Source: Hymenopus coronatus (taxonomy: Eukaryota > Arthropoda > Insecta > Mantodea > Hymenopodidae). Taken from it: DNA of 64,000 bases. This document shows positions 10,706-21,888 of the stretch, one piece after another; position 1 is the stretch's first letter; the number at the start of each line of letters is the position of its first letter. The translations under genes and the position numbers were made by a program. The notes beneath the pieces are model-generated. The model was not told the DNA's origin. It made no database searches and was given only the letters and a program-made list of their open reading frames with translations. The stretch lies in assembly GCA_030762935.1 (NCBI GenBank), contig CM060884.1, positions 74,341,196 through 74,405,195 on the forward strand. Direction: 5' to 3'.

Positions 10706-10757
10706 TGATTAGCTGAAGTGCTATGTAGAGAAAGGCATGTGAATGGAACACATCATA
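10706..10757 (-). mobile_element. R850 5'-end fragment
   Basis: TGTAGAGAAAGGCATGTGAATGGAACACATC is the reversed 5' terminus. GTGATTAGCTGAAGT just before it matches a block normally 50 bp further in, so there is an internal deletion. The next copy's 3' end begins immediately after. Confidence 0.75.
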
Positions 10758-11561
10758 TTTTTACTTTCTCTATGTACCATGTACATAGTGTAAAGAGAAG
10801 ATATTGTATTGCACCCAAAAAATCGATACCGAGATTTCACCGGAAATACCCTGAATCAAAAAAAAAATATTTTTAGAAAAATGTACGTGTTCGTGTCCGT
10901 CTGTCTGTCAGCCTGTGTGTGTGTGTGTGTGTGTGTCTGTGGGCAGCATAGCTCAAAAATGAAAAGACCGTGAAAAACTAAACTTGTTATTTAAGTTTGG
11001 TATCTTCCAAGGATGCGACACGAAGATTTTCAAGAAAATCCTCCCACCCCAGACTACCCTTTACATGGAAAAAATTCGAATATTTTGATTCTCTTAAAAA
11101 TGGTTCTAACGATTTTGATTAAAATGTCGTATATTTAAGATATTTACTTGACAAATGAAATGATTTTGCATAACTGCTAAACCATAAGAAATGGACAAAA
11201 ACTTACCATACAAAAATGTAGAGCACGTTAAAACACACAATTTATGTTATTAATATTTTGTTCGTTGAGTTTATGCTTTTAAATATGTTCCTTGTTTTTG
11301 GTTTCAGCTTTGAAAAACTAATACTTTTCTCATACAGGAATTTGGCAACTCCTGTCCCTAGAAACAAAGGAACTTCAGTCATATAACAACAATCACTTTA
11401 AACTATGCTACTCCCTTATTTCGCTTCTACTTACAAGGAAGCAGGTATAAAACTATTTCTGTTTTTTTTTTTATTAGCATGAACTAAATAGAAGCATAAT
11501 CTTTTTAACAATAATTTTTAGAGAGTTGTAGAAAAAGTCATGTGAATGGAAGACATCAGAT
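10758..11561 (-). mobile_element. R850 copy, complete
   Basis: It reads from the 3' hairpin (TTTACTTTCTCTATGTACCATGTACATAG) through a (GT)n tract at about 10914-10937 to the 5' end CATGTGAATGGAAGACATCAG. The GAGGCTATTCCCAG block is deleted near 11160. Confidence 0.87.
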
Positions 11562-12130
11562 TTTTTTTTAATTCGCTCCTCCATGTGTGGGAATGCCAAA
11601 GTATTTTAACGGAACCGAACTGAAAATTTAAGACGAAAATGTTGGATTAGAAACGAGATGTGTGAGAAGAAAACAATAACATAGAGTGCGACAAAATCAT
11701 GAGAGCATTAGAGCAGATTGCTTGGGTTTTTGCTTAATATTTCTCTTTGAGATTTCTCCGCCTTTCGCTTTGAATTCCTGCTTTAAATTCTATAAGAGTG
11801 GCGTGTCCTATTGTCGGGCGTAGAACAGCCCGCTTCTCCTTTGCTTTCTTTTTACTTTTTATTCCTCTCCGTTCCCTGAACCCTCTTCCTCAAAGCTTCG
11901 GGAGGAAAGAAAATAATATTGGCAATATAAGTTAGAGCGACATTTGGGATTCTCATTTCATTCATCTCTTCTGTCTAAAACTCACTTCCATCGTTGTGAC
12001 CATGGTGCATTAAAGCTCTGAATATGCTCTTAACCACCTCCTCTTCTTCACGAACCTGTTAACACTTCGAGCAACCGATAGTTTATATAGCTACGATATA
12101 GCTGAATATGTATAAGCAAAGAAGCATTTA
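11562..12130. other. Unique stretch, no gene recognised
   Basis: AT-rich spacer with pyrimidine-rich tracts (TTGCTTTCTTTTTACTTTTT at about 11839). No repeat family or coding signature seen. Confidence 0.4.
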
Positions 12131-12983
12131 TTTGTACTTTCTCTATACTTCTATGTACTTACTGTAGAGCTTTCCACCCAAAAATTCGATACCGAGATTC
12201 CGCCAGTAATATATGTTTTGGCGTCCCCTTTATCCAAAAAAAGCATTTTCAGAAAAAGGTCCGTGAGTGCGTCCGTGTACCTGTGAACACGATAACTCAA
12301 AACCGAAGAGTTGGTAAAATACCAAACTGTGTATTTAGATTTAGTATCTTCCAGGGATGCGACACGAAGATTTTGAGAAAAATGCTTCCACCCCAAACTA
12401 CTTTTTACATGGAAAAAATTTCGAAAATATTTATTTTCACAAAAATAGCTGTAACAAATTTTGATTATAATATGGCATATTAAAGACATTTACCTGAAAA
12501 CAAAAACGTATATCTTGAATTTTCTTGGAATAGCCTCTGAAAAATACTTTATTCTGGATCAATTTTACGGAATTTTGTCTAGTTGCTAAACCGTAATAGA
12601 TGGACAAACAATTACCACACAAAAATCTAGAGCACGTTAAAACACGCAATTCATTTTATACAATTTATTTCGTAGAGTTAATCACTCTAAAGATATCTCT
12701 TGTTTTTGGTTTCAGCTTTAAAAAACATACATTTCTCATACAGGAATTTGTCAACTCCTGTCAATAAAAACAAAGGAATTTCAGTCACATAGCAACCAAC
12801 TTTTGACTATCACTTTAACCTATGGTAGTCGGTTATTTCGCTCCTACTTATAAGGAAGCAAGTAATAAGACTATTTCTGCTAATTTGTTCTCGATTAGCA
12901 TGAAGTAAAAAGAAGCATAAGCTTTTAAACATTAAATTGTTGCAGAACTGTAGCGAAAGTCATGCGAATGGAACACATCAGAT
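12131..12983 (-). mobile_element. R850 copy, complete
   Basis: It runs from GTACTTTCTCTATAC with a damaged hairpin to TAGCGAAAGTCATGCGAATGG at the 5' end. The microsatellite is almost lost: GTGAGTGCGTCCGTGT stands in place of the GT tract. Confidence 0.87.
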
Positions 12984-13043
12984 TTTTATAATCTGAAGTG
13001 CAAATCTAAGATTACTCACTTGCGTATAACAATTATATAAAAA
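12984..13043. other. Spacer between opposed R850 5' ends
   Basis: A 60-bp AT-rich spacer separates the 5' ends of a minus and a plus copy, a head-to-head arrangement. Confidence 0.5.
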
Positions 13044-13935
13044 AGTCTAATGTGCTCTATTCACACGAATTTCTCTACATTTCTGCAACAAATTATTTTT
13101 AAAAACTTTATGCTTCTATTTACTTCATACTAATCGAGTAAAAACTAGTATAAATAATCTTATTGCTTGCTTCCTTGTAAGTAGAAAGGAAATAAGGGAG
13201 TACCATAGGTTAAAGTGATAGTCAAAAGCTGGTTGCTATGTCACACGTTCCTTTGTTTGTGTGGACACGTGTTGACAAATTCCTGTATGAGAAAAATGTA
13301 CGTTTCTCAAAGCTGAAACCAAAACACAGGATATCTCAAGAACAATCAACTCCACGAAAAAAGTGTATATGATATAAATTTAGTGTTTTAATGTGCTATA
13401 TATTTTTTGTGTGGCAAGTTTTTGTCCATTTCTTACGGTTTAGTAGTTTGCAAAATTCCATAAAATTCATCCAGAATAAAATAGTCTTCAGAGGCTATTC
13501 CCAAAAAATTCATGATATACATTTTATTTTTCCGATGAATATCTTTAATATATTACATTTTAATCAAAATAGTTACAGCCATTCTTGGAAAAATTAGGAT
13601 TTTCGAAAATTTTGACATGTAAGGGTAGTTTGGGTTGGGGTATTTCTTGAAAAGCTTCGTGTCACTTTCTAGGAAGATACGAAACCTAAATATCAAATTT
13701 GATATTTAAAGGTATTTTAGTTTTTGATCTATGCTGTCCAAAGGTGCACACACACACACATAGTCAGATGGACAGACACACACAATGACCTTTTCCTAGA
13801 AGTGCCCTTTTTGGAATCGGGGGACCTCAAAACATGTATTTCTGGTTAAATCTATACATTGAATTTTTTGTTAGAATATAATAGCTTCTCTCACCACTAT
13901 GTACATTATACATACAGGCCAGAGAAGGTAAAAAT
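13044..13935 (+). mobile_element. R850 copy, complete
   Basis: It starts at AGTCTAATGTGCTCTATTCAC and ends CAGAGAAGGTAAAAAT, with an ACACACACACACA tract at about 13746. The 3' half is more diverged than the 5' half. Confidence 0.86.
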
Positions 13936-14056
13936 ATATATTTTTGGATTCAGTGAATAACTACATTTGCATTACCTGTGAAATTTCGGTGTCGAATATT
14001 TTAATGAGTTCCAATATCTTAAGTATCTACTAAGTACATATATTTAGTATGGAATA
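13936..14056 (+). mobile_element. R850 3'-part fragment, decayed
   Basis: TTTTTGGATTCAGTG, GTGAAATTTCGGTGTCGAAT and a remnant hairpin match the last 110 bp of the family. It directly follows the previous copy's end. Confidence 0.6.
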
Positions 14057-14672
14057 TACGAGGGCCGTTTTTTTTCAACCTTCAATAGGCTATAAATAAA
14101 AGACAACTTCATAGAAAACAACTATTTTATTACTAAAAGTTCTGTACACTTATGGTTATTTTTCAATAATTTCAAATGAGCACTGACGTTGTTTTGAAGA
14201 TCTTGGTTGTTTTGAAAGTGCTGCCCTCCTAGCCACGTCTTCAATTCAGGGAAAAGGTGAAAGTTGCTGGGTGCCAAGTCAGGACTGTACGGCGGATGAT
14301 CGTAAATGTCCCATTGAAATTGTTCAAGGAGCCGATGGGTTGTGCCAGCAGTGTGTGGACGAGAGTTGTCATGGATCAACACAATTCCTGAAGTCAGCAT
14401 TCCTGTTCGTTTGATTTGAGTGGCTCTCCGCAAACGTCATAAACAACGAAGATCTTCAAAACAACGTCAATGCTCACTTGAAATCATTGGCGGCAACATG
14501 TTTTGAAGCGGGTATTGCACAGGTACGATAAATGTCTCAATCTTTTCAGTTTGGTGATTATGTTGAAAAGTAACCATAAATGTAAAAAGCTTTTAGCAAT
14601 AAAATAATTGTTTTCTATGAACTGTCTTTTATTTATAGCCTATCGGAGGTTGTCAAAGAAACGGCCCTCGTA
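14057..14672. mobile_element. Foldback mariner (type 1), 616 bp, both ends present
   Basis: The ends are perfect: TACGAGGGCCGTTT at 14057 and AAACGGCCCTCGTA ending at 14672, with TA on each side as expected for Tc1/mariner targets. Arms contain GGCTATAAATAAAAGACA and its complement. Relative to the 4856 copy the loop is reversed, which is the same palindromic element inserted in the other orientation. Confidence 0.88.
14122..14433 (-). pseudogene. Mariner transposase C-terminal fragment, catalytic D to N
   Basis: A 103-codon open frame contains IHDNSRPHTAGTTHRLLEQF and then PYSPDLAPSNFHLF. In mariners the spacing between the two aspartates of these blocks is 34 residues (D34D), and it is kept here. 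The last catalytic aspartate position reads N (LAPSN), so the catalytic site is lost even if translated. There is no N-terminal DNA-binding domain. It forms the loop of the foldback element. Confidence 0.85.
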
Positions 14673-14937
14673 AAATGGGATATGTTCATTTTCACTAGTG
14701 AGTCTAAGGTCTATTAAGAACCATAGTCCAGCTTCTCTTTGGGGACATGTGCGAGACAGTAACTTGAAGTTTCGAGTACTTTATTCCTTATGTAGCATAA
14801 AGTTAACGCCAACACTTGCAACGTTGCAAAATATAAAAGTCTGAAGATATCCAGGATTTGTCTCAAAGTATTAGGCGCTCTTCTACATCGTCTAAGATCA
14901 ATTTTGCAACCTAACTTTAAAATAAAATCTGTGTTTT
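14673..14937. other. Unique spacer
   Basis: AT-rich sequence with no recognised feature between the foldback mariner and the duplicated segment. Confidence 0.4.
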
Positions 14938-15383
14938 AGTTTAAGAAGCTTAACACTATTGCGAGGAAGCATGATATAAATTTAGCCTTGTGTTTTCTTT
15001 AGAGGGGTTTTGGGTTCGTTGCTTGTGTCGTAGCCATTTTACTTCCTAAGAATTGGTGAACAAAAACGCAAGTCTTGAGTATAAGTGGTTTGGGTTATAT
15101 TTTTACGACTTTTCTCCGACCCAAATGTGCAGTACAAATACCTCTGTTTTTCGATTTTGTCGAGGATTTTGAAAGCAGTATCCGGAGTTAAGACCACAAC
15201 CTCACAACTGTGACCTATTTTGTGATAGAAAATGGCTGTCACTTTATTTATATTCAGTGTTCTTTCTCAAAGTTACTTTTGTCCATTGCACAATTTCTCT
15301 GCACTTCCTCAGACGTATCTGCAATTCTTATTTATAATGTTACCCACTACAATGTTAACGCAGTATTTGTTTTTAGCTGTGGT
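14938..15383. repeat. Duplicated segment, copy 1
   Basis: About 445 bp that recurs at 16177-16654 at roughly 85-90% identity by eye; both carry GAGGGGTTTTGGGTTCGTTG and ACGCAAGTCTTGAGTATAAG. Two overlapping plus frames encode hydrophobic peptides (15210-15425 and 15232-15555) and a minus frame (15242-15039) holds a basic peptide ending in DLRFCSPILRK. I recognise none of these. Confidence 0.75.
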
Positions 15384-16170
15384 AATTTTTACTTTCTCTA
15401 CACGTACTATGTATATAGTTTATAGAGAAGATATTGCATTTCACTCAAAAATTCGATACCCAGATTTCACCGGAAATACATGTTTTAGGACCAGAAAAAT
15501 GTCCGTGTTTCTGTGTGTGTTTGTGTCTGTGTCTGTGTGTGTCTGTGAGTCATAAACGAAAAGAACGTTTAATACCAACTTTGGTATTTAAGCTTGGTAT
15601 CTTTCAAGGATGCGACAGGAAGATTTTTCAAGAAAATCCCCCCAATCCCAACTACCCTTTACGTGGAACGTTTTTAGAAAATTTTGATTTTCTTAAAATA
15701 GGGTCTCACAATTTTGTTTAAAATACCATATATTCAAGATATTTATGCTACAAGTGAAATGTAAATCTGGGAATAGTCTCTGAAGACATGTTTAATCTGG
15801 ATTAATTTTGCATAGATGGTAAACCGTAAGAGATAGACCACAACTTACTACCAAAAACTGTAGAGCACGATAAAACACGCAATTTATATTATATGCATTT
15901 GTTTCGTGGAGTTTATCGTTTTTTAGATATCCCTTTTTTTTTTCAGCTTTAAAATGCCTAAACTTTTGTCAACGCTTGGTGCATTTCAATCCCACAGCAA
16001 TCATATTCTAAAACATTTGACTGTCGCTTTGCCTAGTGCCACTAAGCCACTATAAGCCACTAAGTAATAAGACCGTTTCTGCTAATGTTTAACTCGATTA
16101 ACATGAAGCAGATAAGAGAACAATTTGTTACAGAGATGTAGAGAAAGTCGTGTGAATGAAACACTTACAT
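15384..16170 (-). mobile_element. R850 copy, complete, between two duplicated segments
   Basis: It begins with TTTTTACTTTCTCTACACG exactly where the duplicated segment breaks off and ends GTCGTGTGAATGAAACACTTAC 7 bp before the second copy starts. The GT tract is at about 15512-15545. Confidence 0.88.
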
Positions 16171-16176
16171 TTTTTT

Positions 16177-16654
16177 AACTTAAGATGCTTCAACACTGTT
16201 GTAAGGAAGCATGATATAAATTTAGCCTTGTAGCTTTCTTTCTTTGGAGGGGTTTTGGGTTCGTTGCTGATGTAATAGTTTTACTGTATTAGGAATTGTT
16301 GAACAAAGAACGCAAGTCTTGAGTATAAGTAGTTTGCGTTATATTTTTACGACTTTTCTCTGACCCAAACGTGCAGTAAAAGTACTTTTATTTTTCGTCT
16401 TTGTCGAGGTTTTTGAAAGCAGTATCTGGAATTAAGACAATCTCACAACTGAGGTAAAAGTAAGCAGAACTTGAAACGTGACCTACTTGGTGCCAGAATG
16501 GCTGTCATTTTATTTATATTTGTGTTCTTTCTCAAAGTTACTTTTGTCCATTGCACAATTTCACTGCATTCCCTCAGTCGCGTCTGCAATTCTTATTTAT
16601 AATGTTACCCTCTACAATGTTCACGCAGTATGTGTGTTTAGCGGTGGCAATGTT
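16177..16654. repeat. Duplicated segment, copy 2
   Basis: The paralogue of 14938-15383. It contains a short insertion (AGGTAAAAGTAAGCAGAACTT) near 16451 and several small indels. One such indel shifts the plus frame that begins ATGGCTGTCATTTTATTTAT (16498), so the hydrophobic reading is open in different frames in the two copies. Confidence 0.75.
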
Positions 16655-16794
16655 TCGCTTTGTGCCATGTTTGGAATTAAAAAGTTTTATTTTGTGTTCG
16701 GAACCCCCTTTCTACTGTTCTCGTAAGCACATATTGACACCATTTCCCTTCTGTATATCTTTGCAGCTAATATATCATGAGCAGAGACATAAAA
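16655..16794. other. Unique spacer
   Basis: Sequence that follows the second duplicated segment and has no partner after the first. No gene seen. Confidence 0.4.
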
Positions 16795-17760
16795 ATCTGA
16801 TGTGCTACACTCACATGATTTTCTCTAGCTCTTCTACAAACTTCTAACATAACTTAATTCTTCTTTCTGCACCTTGCTAATCGAGATAATCATTAGCAGA
16901 ATGTTCTTATTACTTAGTTCCTTATAAGTAAAAAGAAAATAAGGGAATACACTATGTTAAAGTGATAGTCAAATGTTTTAAAAGCTATAGTTATTCGATT
17001 GTCATTGCAAATCGCTTCTTTGCTTGGCCAGGAGTAGAACAAATGAAAAACGATTATTTATGGTCTGAGAAAAGTATAAGAACTTCACAAGTGTAACCAA
17101 TAACAAGGAATATCTCAGGAACGGTTACTCCACAACAAAAATGTAAAGGACATAAATTGGATGTTTAATCTATTTTAATATACTCTGATACACAAGATAC
17201 AATTAATAAAATTACATTTAATTAATTATATTATAATCATTTAAATTGTTCTGTGATCAGGAACAAATCAACATTTTCTGTGTAGTAAGTTTTTGTCTAT
17301 CTCTTACCAGTTAGCAGTTAAGCAAAATTTATCAAAATTCATCTAGAATAAAAAAGAGCTCTTCAGAGGTTATTCCCAGACAATTCAAGATGTACATTTT
17401 ATTTGGTATGTAAATATCTTTAATATACGGAATTTTAATCAAAATCGTTAGAGCCATTTTTTAGAAAATCAAAATTTTTGAAATTTTTTCCACGTAAAGC
17501 GTAGTTGGGGTTGGGGGATTTTCTTGAAAATCTTCGTGTCTCAAATTTGGAAGATGCCAAAAATAAATACCAAGTTTAGTATTTAACGGTGTTTCCGTTT
17601 TTGAGCTATACTGTCCACAGACACACAGACACACGGGCTTTTTCTGAAAATGCTTTTTTTGGACTCAGGGGGTCCTAAAACATGTATTTCCGGTGAATTT
17701 CGGTATCAGTACTTCCTCTATACACTATGTTCATATGCAGTACGTATAGAGAAAGTAAAA
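16795..17760 (+). mobile_element. R850 copy, complete with an AT-rich insertion
   Basis: It runs ATCTGATGTGCTACACTCACATG to CGTATAGAGAAAGTAAAA. An extra block of about 110 bp (around 17165-17278), almost pure A/T with ATTAATTATATTATAATC, splits the GTGTTTTAA..ACATTTT block found intact in other copies. Confidence 0.86.
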
Positions 17761-17994
17761 CATCGTGCATACACAACAAAGATATTATTGGAACGTTAAT
17801 TACGATCTAAAACTCTCTTCACATTTGAAATATGTGCTTCCAACTTGACTACGGTGTTTTTCCCGCCGTGCGTGTGGACATATGATTCCACACTGCTGCT
17901 GTAAACAAGGTCACTCTGCTCTGGAAGAACAGTGATATGGTGTAGTTCAGTGTACCTTATTACTTAGTCACAAATTGTGTTATGACTCAGCATT
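17761..17994. other. Unique spacer
   Basis: No recognisable feature between two R850 copies whose 3' ends face each other. Confidence 0.4.
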
Positions 17995-18812
17995 TGTTTT
18001 CTACTCTACACGTACTATGTACATAGGTTTAGAGAAGTAATTGTAATGCACCCAAAAATTCCATCACTAGATTTCACCGGAAATACATATTTTGGGTCAG
18101 AAAATGTCCGTGTGTGCGTGTGTCTGTGTGTGTGTCTGTGGACAGCATAGCTCAAAAACGAAAAGACTGTTGAATACCAAACTGGGTATCTTCCAAGGAT
18201 GTGACAGGAAGATTTTTAAGAAAATCCCCACACCACCAGCTACCCTTTACATTGAACTTTTTTTTCGAAAAATTTGGTCTTCTTAAAAAATTACTCAAAC
18301 GATTTTGATTAAAGTATCGTATATTAAAGATATTTACCTGAAAAATAAAAGGTTTATATTGAATTTTCTGGGAATAGCCTCTGAAGACTGCTTTATTCTG
18401 GATCAATTTAACGGAATTTTGCATAACTGCTAAACCTCAAGGGATGGACAGAAATGTAGAGCACGTTAAAACACACAATTTATGTAATATACATCCTTTT
18501 CGTGGAGTTGATCGTTTTTTCGATATTCCCTGTTTTGGGGTTCAGCTTTGAAACACATATTTTTCTCATACAGGAATTTGTCAACTCCTGTCCATACAAA
18601 CAAAGAAAATTCAGTCACATAGCAACCAGCTTTTGTCTATCACTTTAACCTATGCTACTCTCTTATTTCGCTTCTACTTACAAGGAAGTAAGTAATAAGG
18701 CTAATTCTTTTATTTTTTTCTCGATTAGCATGAAGTAAATAGAAGCATAAGCTTTTTAACAATAAGTTGTTACACAGTTGGAGAGAAAGTCATGGAATGA
18801 AGCGCATCCGAT
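17995..18812 (-). mobile_element. R850 copy, complete
   Basis: The 3' hairpin CTCTACACGTACTATGTACATAGG starts near 18002 and the 5' end is GTCATGGAATGAAGCGCATCC. The GT tract (18112-18138) has the interrupted GTGTGTCTGTGTGTGTGT pattern. Confidence 0.87.
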
Positions 18813-19388
18813 TTTTTAGAGAAGTATTATACAAGGAGCGAGATTTTTCCTGTTTTCAACAACAATTTACAAAAGTTCATAGGTCAATCTTTTCATTAGA
18901 ACAATTGAAAGTGTACTTCAGGACAGAGTTATAGTAAAAATGTTTGGCCATCTCGGTTCCTAGACCAAATCCCTCGCGATTTATATTTCTGAGATAAATT
19001 AAAACATAAAATGCACAAGACAAATCCTCACACCCTGGAAGAATTAAAAGAAAATATCCGCCAAGAAATGTCCAGCATTTCTCACCGTGAACTACGGCGA
19101 GTGATGGATGGTTACCTAAAGAGGTACTAAAAATGTTTGGACATGGTGGTGGCCAGTTTCAGGTTCTCCTCTCAAAAATGTTTATCCCTAAGAGAAATTG
19201 CTTTCCTTCCATCCCTCTCTGCTAAGGCGAGTAAGAGAGATGCCAGCTTGGCGGGCATGACTGTTAAACACAACCACAACAGCGTGCAGCGTTAAACAAT
19301 TATTGCAATTCACACAAAAATAATTGTTAACACATAAATAGTTATAGCGAGATCATTTAGTTTATTATAGAGCTAATTTATGTAGATA
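18813..19388. other. Mostly unique stretch containing a transposase relic
   Basis: Besides the DDE transposase fragment (18935-19165), the stretch is AT-rich and unassigned. Confidence 0.4.
18935..19165 (+). pseudogene. DDE transposase C-terminal relic
   Basis: The frame at 19011-19130 reads a 39-residue peptide beginning MHKTNPHTLEELKENIRQE and containing ISHRELRRVMDGYLKRY. It resembles the C-terminal end of Tc1/mariner-like insect transposases after the last catalytic block. Frameshifted matches to a PRPNPSRFIF-like stretch lie just upstream. It is an isolated, broken fragment, distinct from the foldback mariners. Confidence 0.65.
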
Positions 19389-19640
19389 TACGAGGGCGAT
19401 TTAGAAATTAATGAACGGTTTGTAATAGCTAAATAATAACAAAAGATATGAACACACAACTTTATTTACAAAGTTACAGTATATGACTCTATTTCTCAAC
19501 GTAGTCGTTATTACTATCAAGGTATTTACTGTCACGTGGTACCGGTTTTTCTTGCACCGCTAAATGTCTAAGCCAAGATGTTCAGGATTTCACGTTGCGA
19601 ACTCATAAGTCAGGGATAGTGACCAACGGTTGTTTTTTAA
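19389..19640. mobile_element. Foldback mariner (type 2), single arm
   Basis: The terminus TACGAGGGCGATTTAGAAATT (19389) leads into TTTATTTACAAAGTTACAGTA and GTCACGTGGTACCGGTTTTT. These match an arm of the complete type 2 element at 62864-63413. The opposite arm is absent; R850 sequence follows. Confidence 0.65.
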
Positions 19641-19670
19641 ATACTTTTGTGAACATTTGCTTTAAATTCC

Positions 19671-20063
19671 TGTACACAAAAATGTAGATCTCATTAAAAG
19701 ACATAAATGATGTTATATAAATTGTTTTTGCACAGCTATCCGTCTTCGAGATATTATGGACATTTTAGTCACACAAACCTTTCTGAAACTAGAGGATATA
19801 TTTCATTTCGTTTGTTTACTCCTGGAAAGCAAAGAAATTGGAATGTCAATTGTTTCACATGGCGACCAGTTTTTAAAGGTTGAGGCTATCGTTTTATCCT
19901 GTGCATTTTCTTATTTCCCTTCTACTTACAAGGGACCAAGTAATAAGGACAATTTCTGCTAATGTTTAACTCAATTAGCATGATGTGGATAGCAGAACAA
20001 GCCTTTTAACAATAATTTGTTACAGAGATATAGAGAAAGGCATGTGATTGTAACACATCAGAT
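19671..20063 (-). mobile_element. R850 copy, 3' half missing
   Basis: It begins inside the family at GTACACAAAAATGTAGATCTC and continues to the 5' end CATGTGATTGTAACACATCAG. The break is next to the type 2 mariner arm. Confidence 0.8.
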
Positions 20064-20655
20064 TTTAAGAATGCTCAAAAACGAAAAGATTTTCAAGAAT
20101 ATCCTCTCACCGCAACTACTGTTTACATGGAAAACTTTCAAAAATATGTTTTTTTATCAAAAATGGGTCTAACGATTTTGATTAATATGGGACATATCAA
20201 AGCCATTTCTATCACTAATAAAATGTACATTTTGAATTTTCTTGCAATGGCATCTGAAAACCTGTTTATTGTGGATGAATGTTACTGAATGTTGCATAAC
20301 TGGTAAACCGTAAGAAATATACAAAGATTTACAAGACAAAAAATTAGATTTTGTTAAAACACAATGTATGTCATATACACTTTTTCCCTGGAGTTGGCCG
20401 TTTTCGAGATATTCCTTGTTATTAGTTTCAGTTTTAAAATATTAAAACGTTTCTCATACGGAAACTTTCTCAGCTCCTAGCCACACAAAAGAATGAGTTT
20501 CAGTTCCATAGCAACCTTTTTAAAACACGTGACTGTCGGTTTAGCCTAGAGTATTCTCTTATTTCCCTTCTATTATAAGGAACTAAGTAAAAAGGCGTTT
20601 TAACAATCATTTGTAGCAGAAACGTAGAAAAATTAAGAGAATGAAACACATCAGA
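20064..20655 (-). mobile_element. R850 copy, 3' end missing
   Basis: It begins at ATGCTCAAAAACGAAAAGATTTTC, just inside the microsatellite, right after the previous copy's 5' end. It ends AGAGAATGAAACACATCAG. The head-to-tail junction is at 20063-20070. Confidence 0.8.
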
Positions 20656-20882
20656 GTTTTGCCTAACGTGTCTCTGTCTCTCGACTCCAAGATTAGGGCG
20701 TAAGGGTAGGTTATGATCATTAAACAGCGCTCACTGCAATTGGGGAAGTAATTGTCAAAGTCTCCTAGAATCATCTGTTGCTGTGGAAACGAACATATGC
20801 TCAAACTAATCTCAAAGCAGGTTTAAATCAATGATTTATTATTATTGATCATTTTGTGTGGCTTATAATGACAAAAATAAAC
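20656..20882. other. Unique spacer
   Basis: No gene seen. A short minus frame (20804-20607) overlaps R850. Confidence 0.4.
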
Positions 20883-20940
20883 AACGTTTTCCATTCTCAT
20901 GACGCTGTCTACCTGTTCTGTCACAAATTATTCCTTAAAA
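20883..20940 (+). mobile_element. R850 5'-end fragment
   Basis: CGTTTTCCATTCTCATGACGCTGTCTACC..ACAAATTATT matches the first 60 bp of the family. It is cut by the exact 5' end of the next copy. Confidence 0.7.
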
Positions 20941-21695
20941 ATCTCCTAAGTGACCTTCACACGACTTTCTCTACATCTCTATAAAATTTTTATTAGAAAA
21001 CTTAGTCTTGTATCTGCATAATTCTGATCGAGAAAAGTTAGCAGAAGCACTCTTGTCTTCCTGGTAAGTAGAAGGGAAGTAAGGGAGTAGCATTGATTAA
21101 ACCGACAGTTAATTCCTTTAAAAGCAGGTTGTTGTGTGATTCAAATCCGTTTCTTTATATGATTAGTTGCTGAAATATTCCCACATGAGGAAAGTTAAGT
21201 ATTTTAAAACTGAAACTAATAATAAGGAGTATCTCAGAAACATCAACTCCACGAAATATATGTGCTGACATAAATTATGTGTTTTAATGAGAATCCACAT
21301 TTTTTTCTAGTAAATTTGTGTCTATTACTTTACTAATTTTGCAAAAGTAATTTGGAATGAAGAGATCTTCAGAAGACTCCGTACACAATTTTTTTTATTT
21401 ATCATGTACATATTTTTATTCAGAATTGTAGTATTCAGTTTTTAGAAAATCGATATTTTCGAAATTTTTCACACATAAAGCATTGCTTGGAAGAAATATT
21501 AAATTTGTATACCAATCAGACCCACCTACAGACACACACACACACACACTGACGTTTTTCTTCAAAAGTTTTTTTTTTTTAAGATTAGAGATCCTCAAAA
21601 ATACATTTGGGTGAATTTTGATATGGTATTTTTAGATGCAATACAATACCTTCTTTATATATTATGTACATTGTACGTGTGGAGAGAGTAAAAAT
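20941..21695 (+). mobile_element. R850 copy, complete but diverged
   Basis: It starts at ATCTCCTAAGTGACCTTCAC and ends GTGTGGAGAGAGTAAAAAT. The GTAAAGGGTAG block is reduced to CATAAAGCATTGC; the microsatellite is ACACACACACACACAC at about 21533. Confidence 0.82.
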
Positions 21696-21745
21696 CTTAT
21701 TCATAATAATAATCAAGAATAGTTTAATAATACATCTACCAGAAA

Positions 21746-21888
21746 GCATGCAATTAAACAATTTCTGTTAATGTTTATACACGCACATATATATATTAGC
21801 ATGAGCTTGAGAAAGGTATAAATACGTTTTCCATACAATAATTTGTGGTAGAATGGGTAGAGAAAGTCATATATGCTACATATTGGAT
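21746..21888 (-). mobile_element. R850 5'-part fragment
   Basis: CAATTTCTGTTAATGTTTAT..ATTAGCATGAG..GGGTAGAGAAAGTCATAT is the reversed first 140 bp, with an (AT)n stretch ATATATATAT at about 21798. Confidence 0.7.

Noticed and set aside
14057..14672. Functional mariner
   Set aside because: No N-terminal domain, a changed catalytic residue and a palindromic structure make it non-autonomous.
15232..15555. Insect chemoreceptor exon
   Set aside because: Hydrophobic segments alone are weak evidence. The paralogous copy opens a different frame and the C-terminal part reads into R850.
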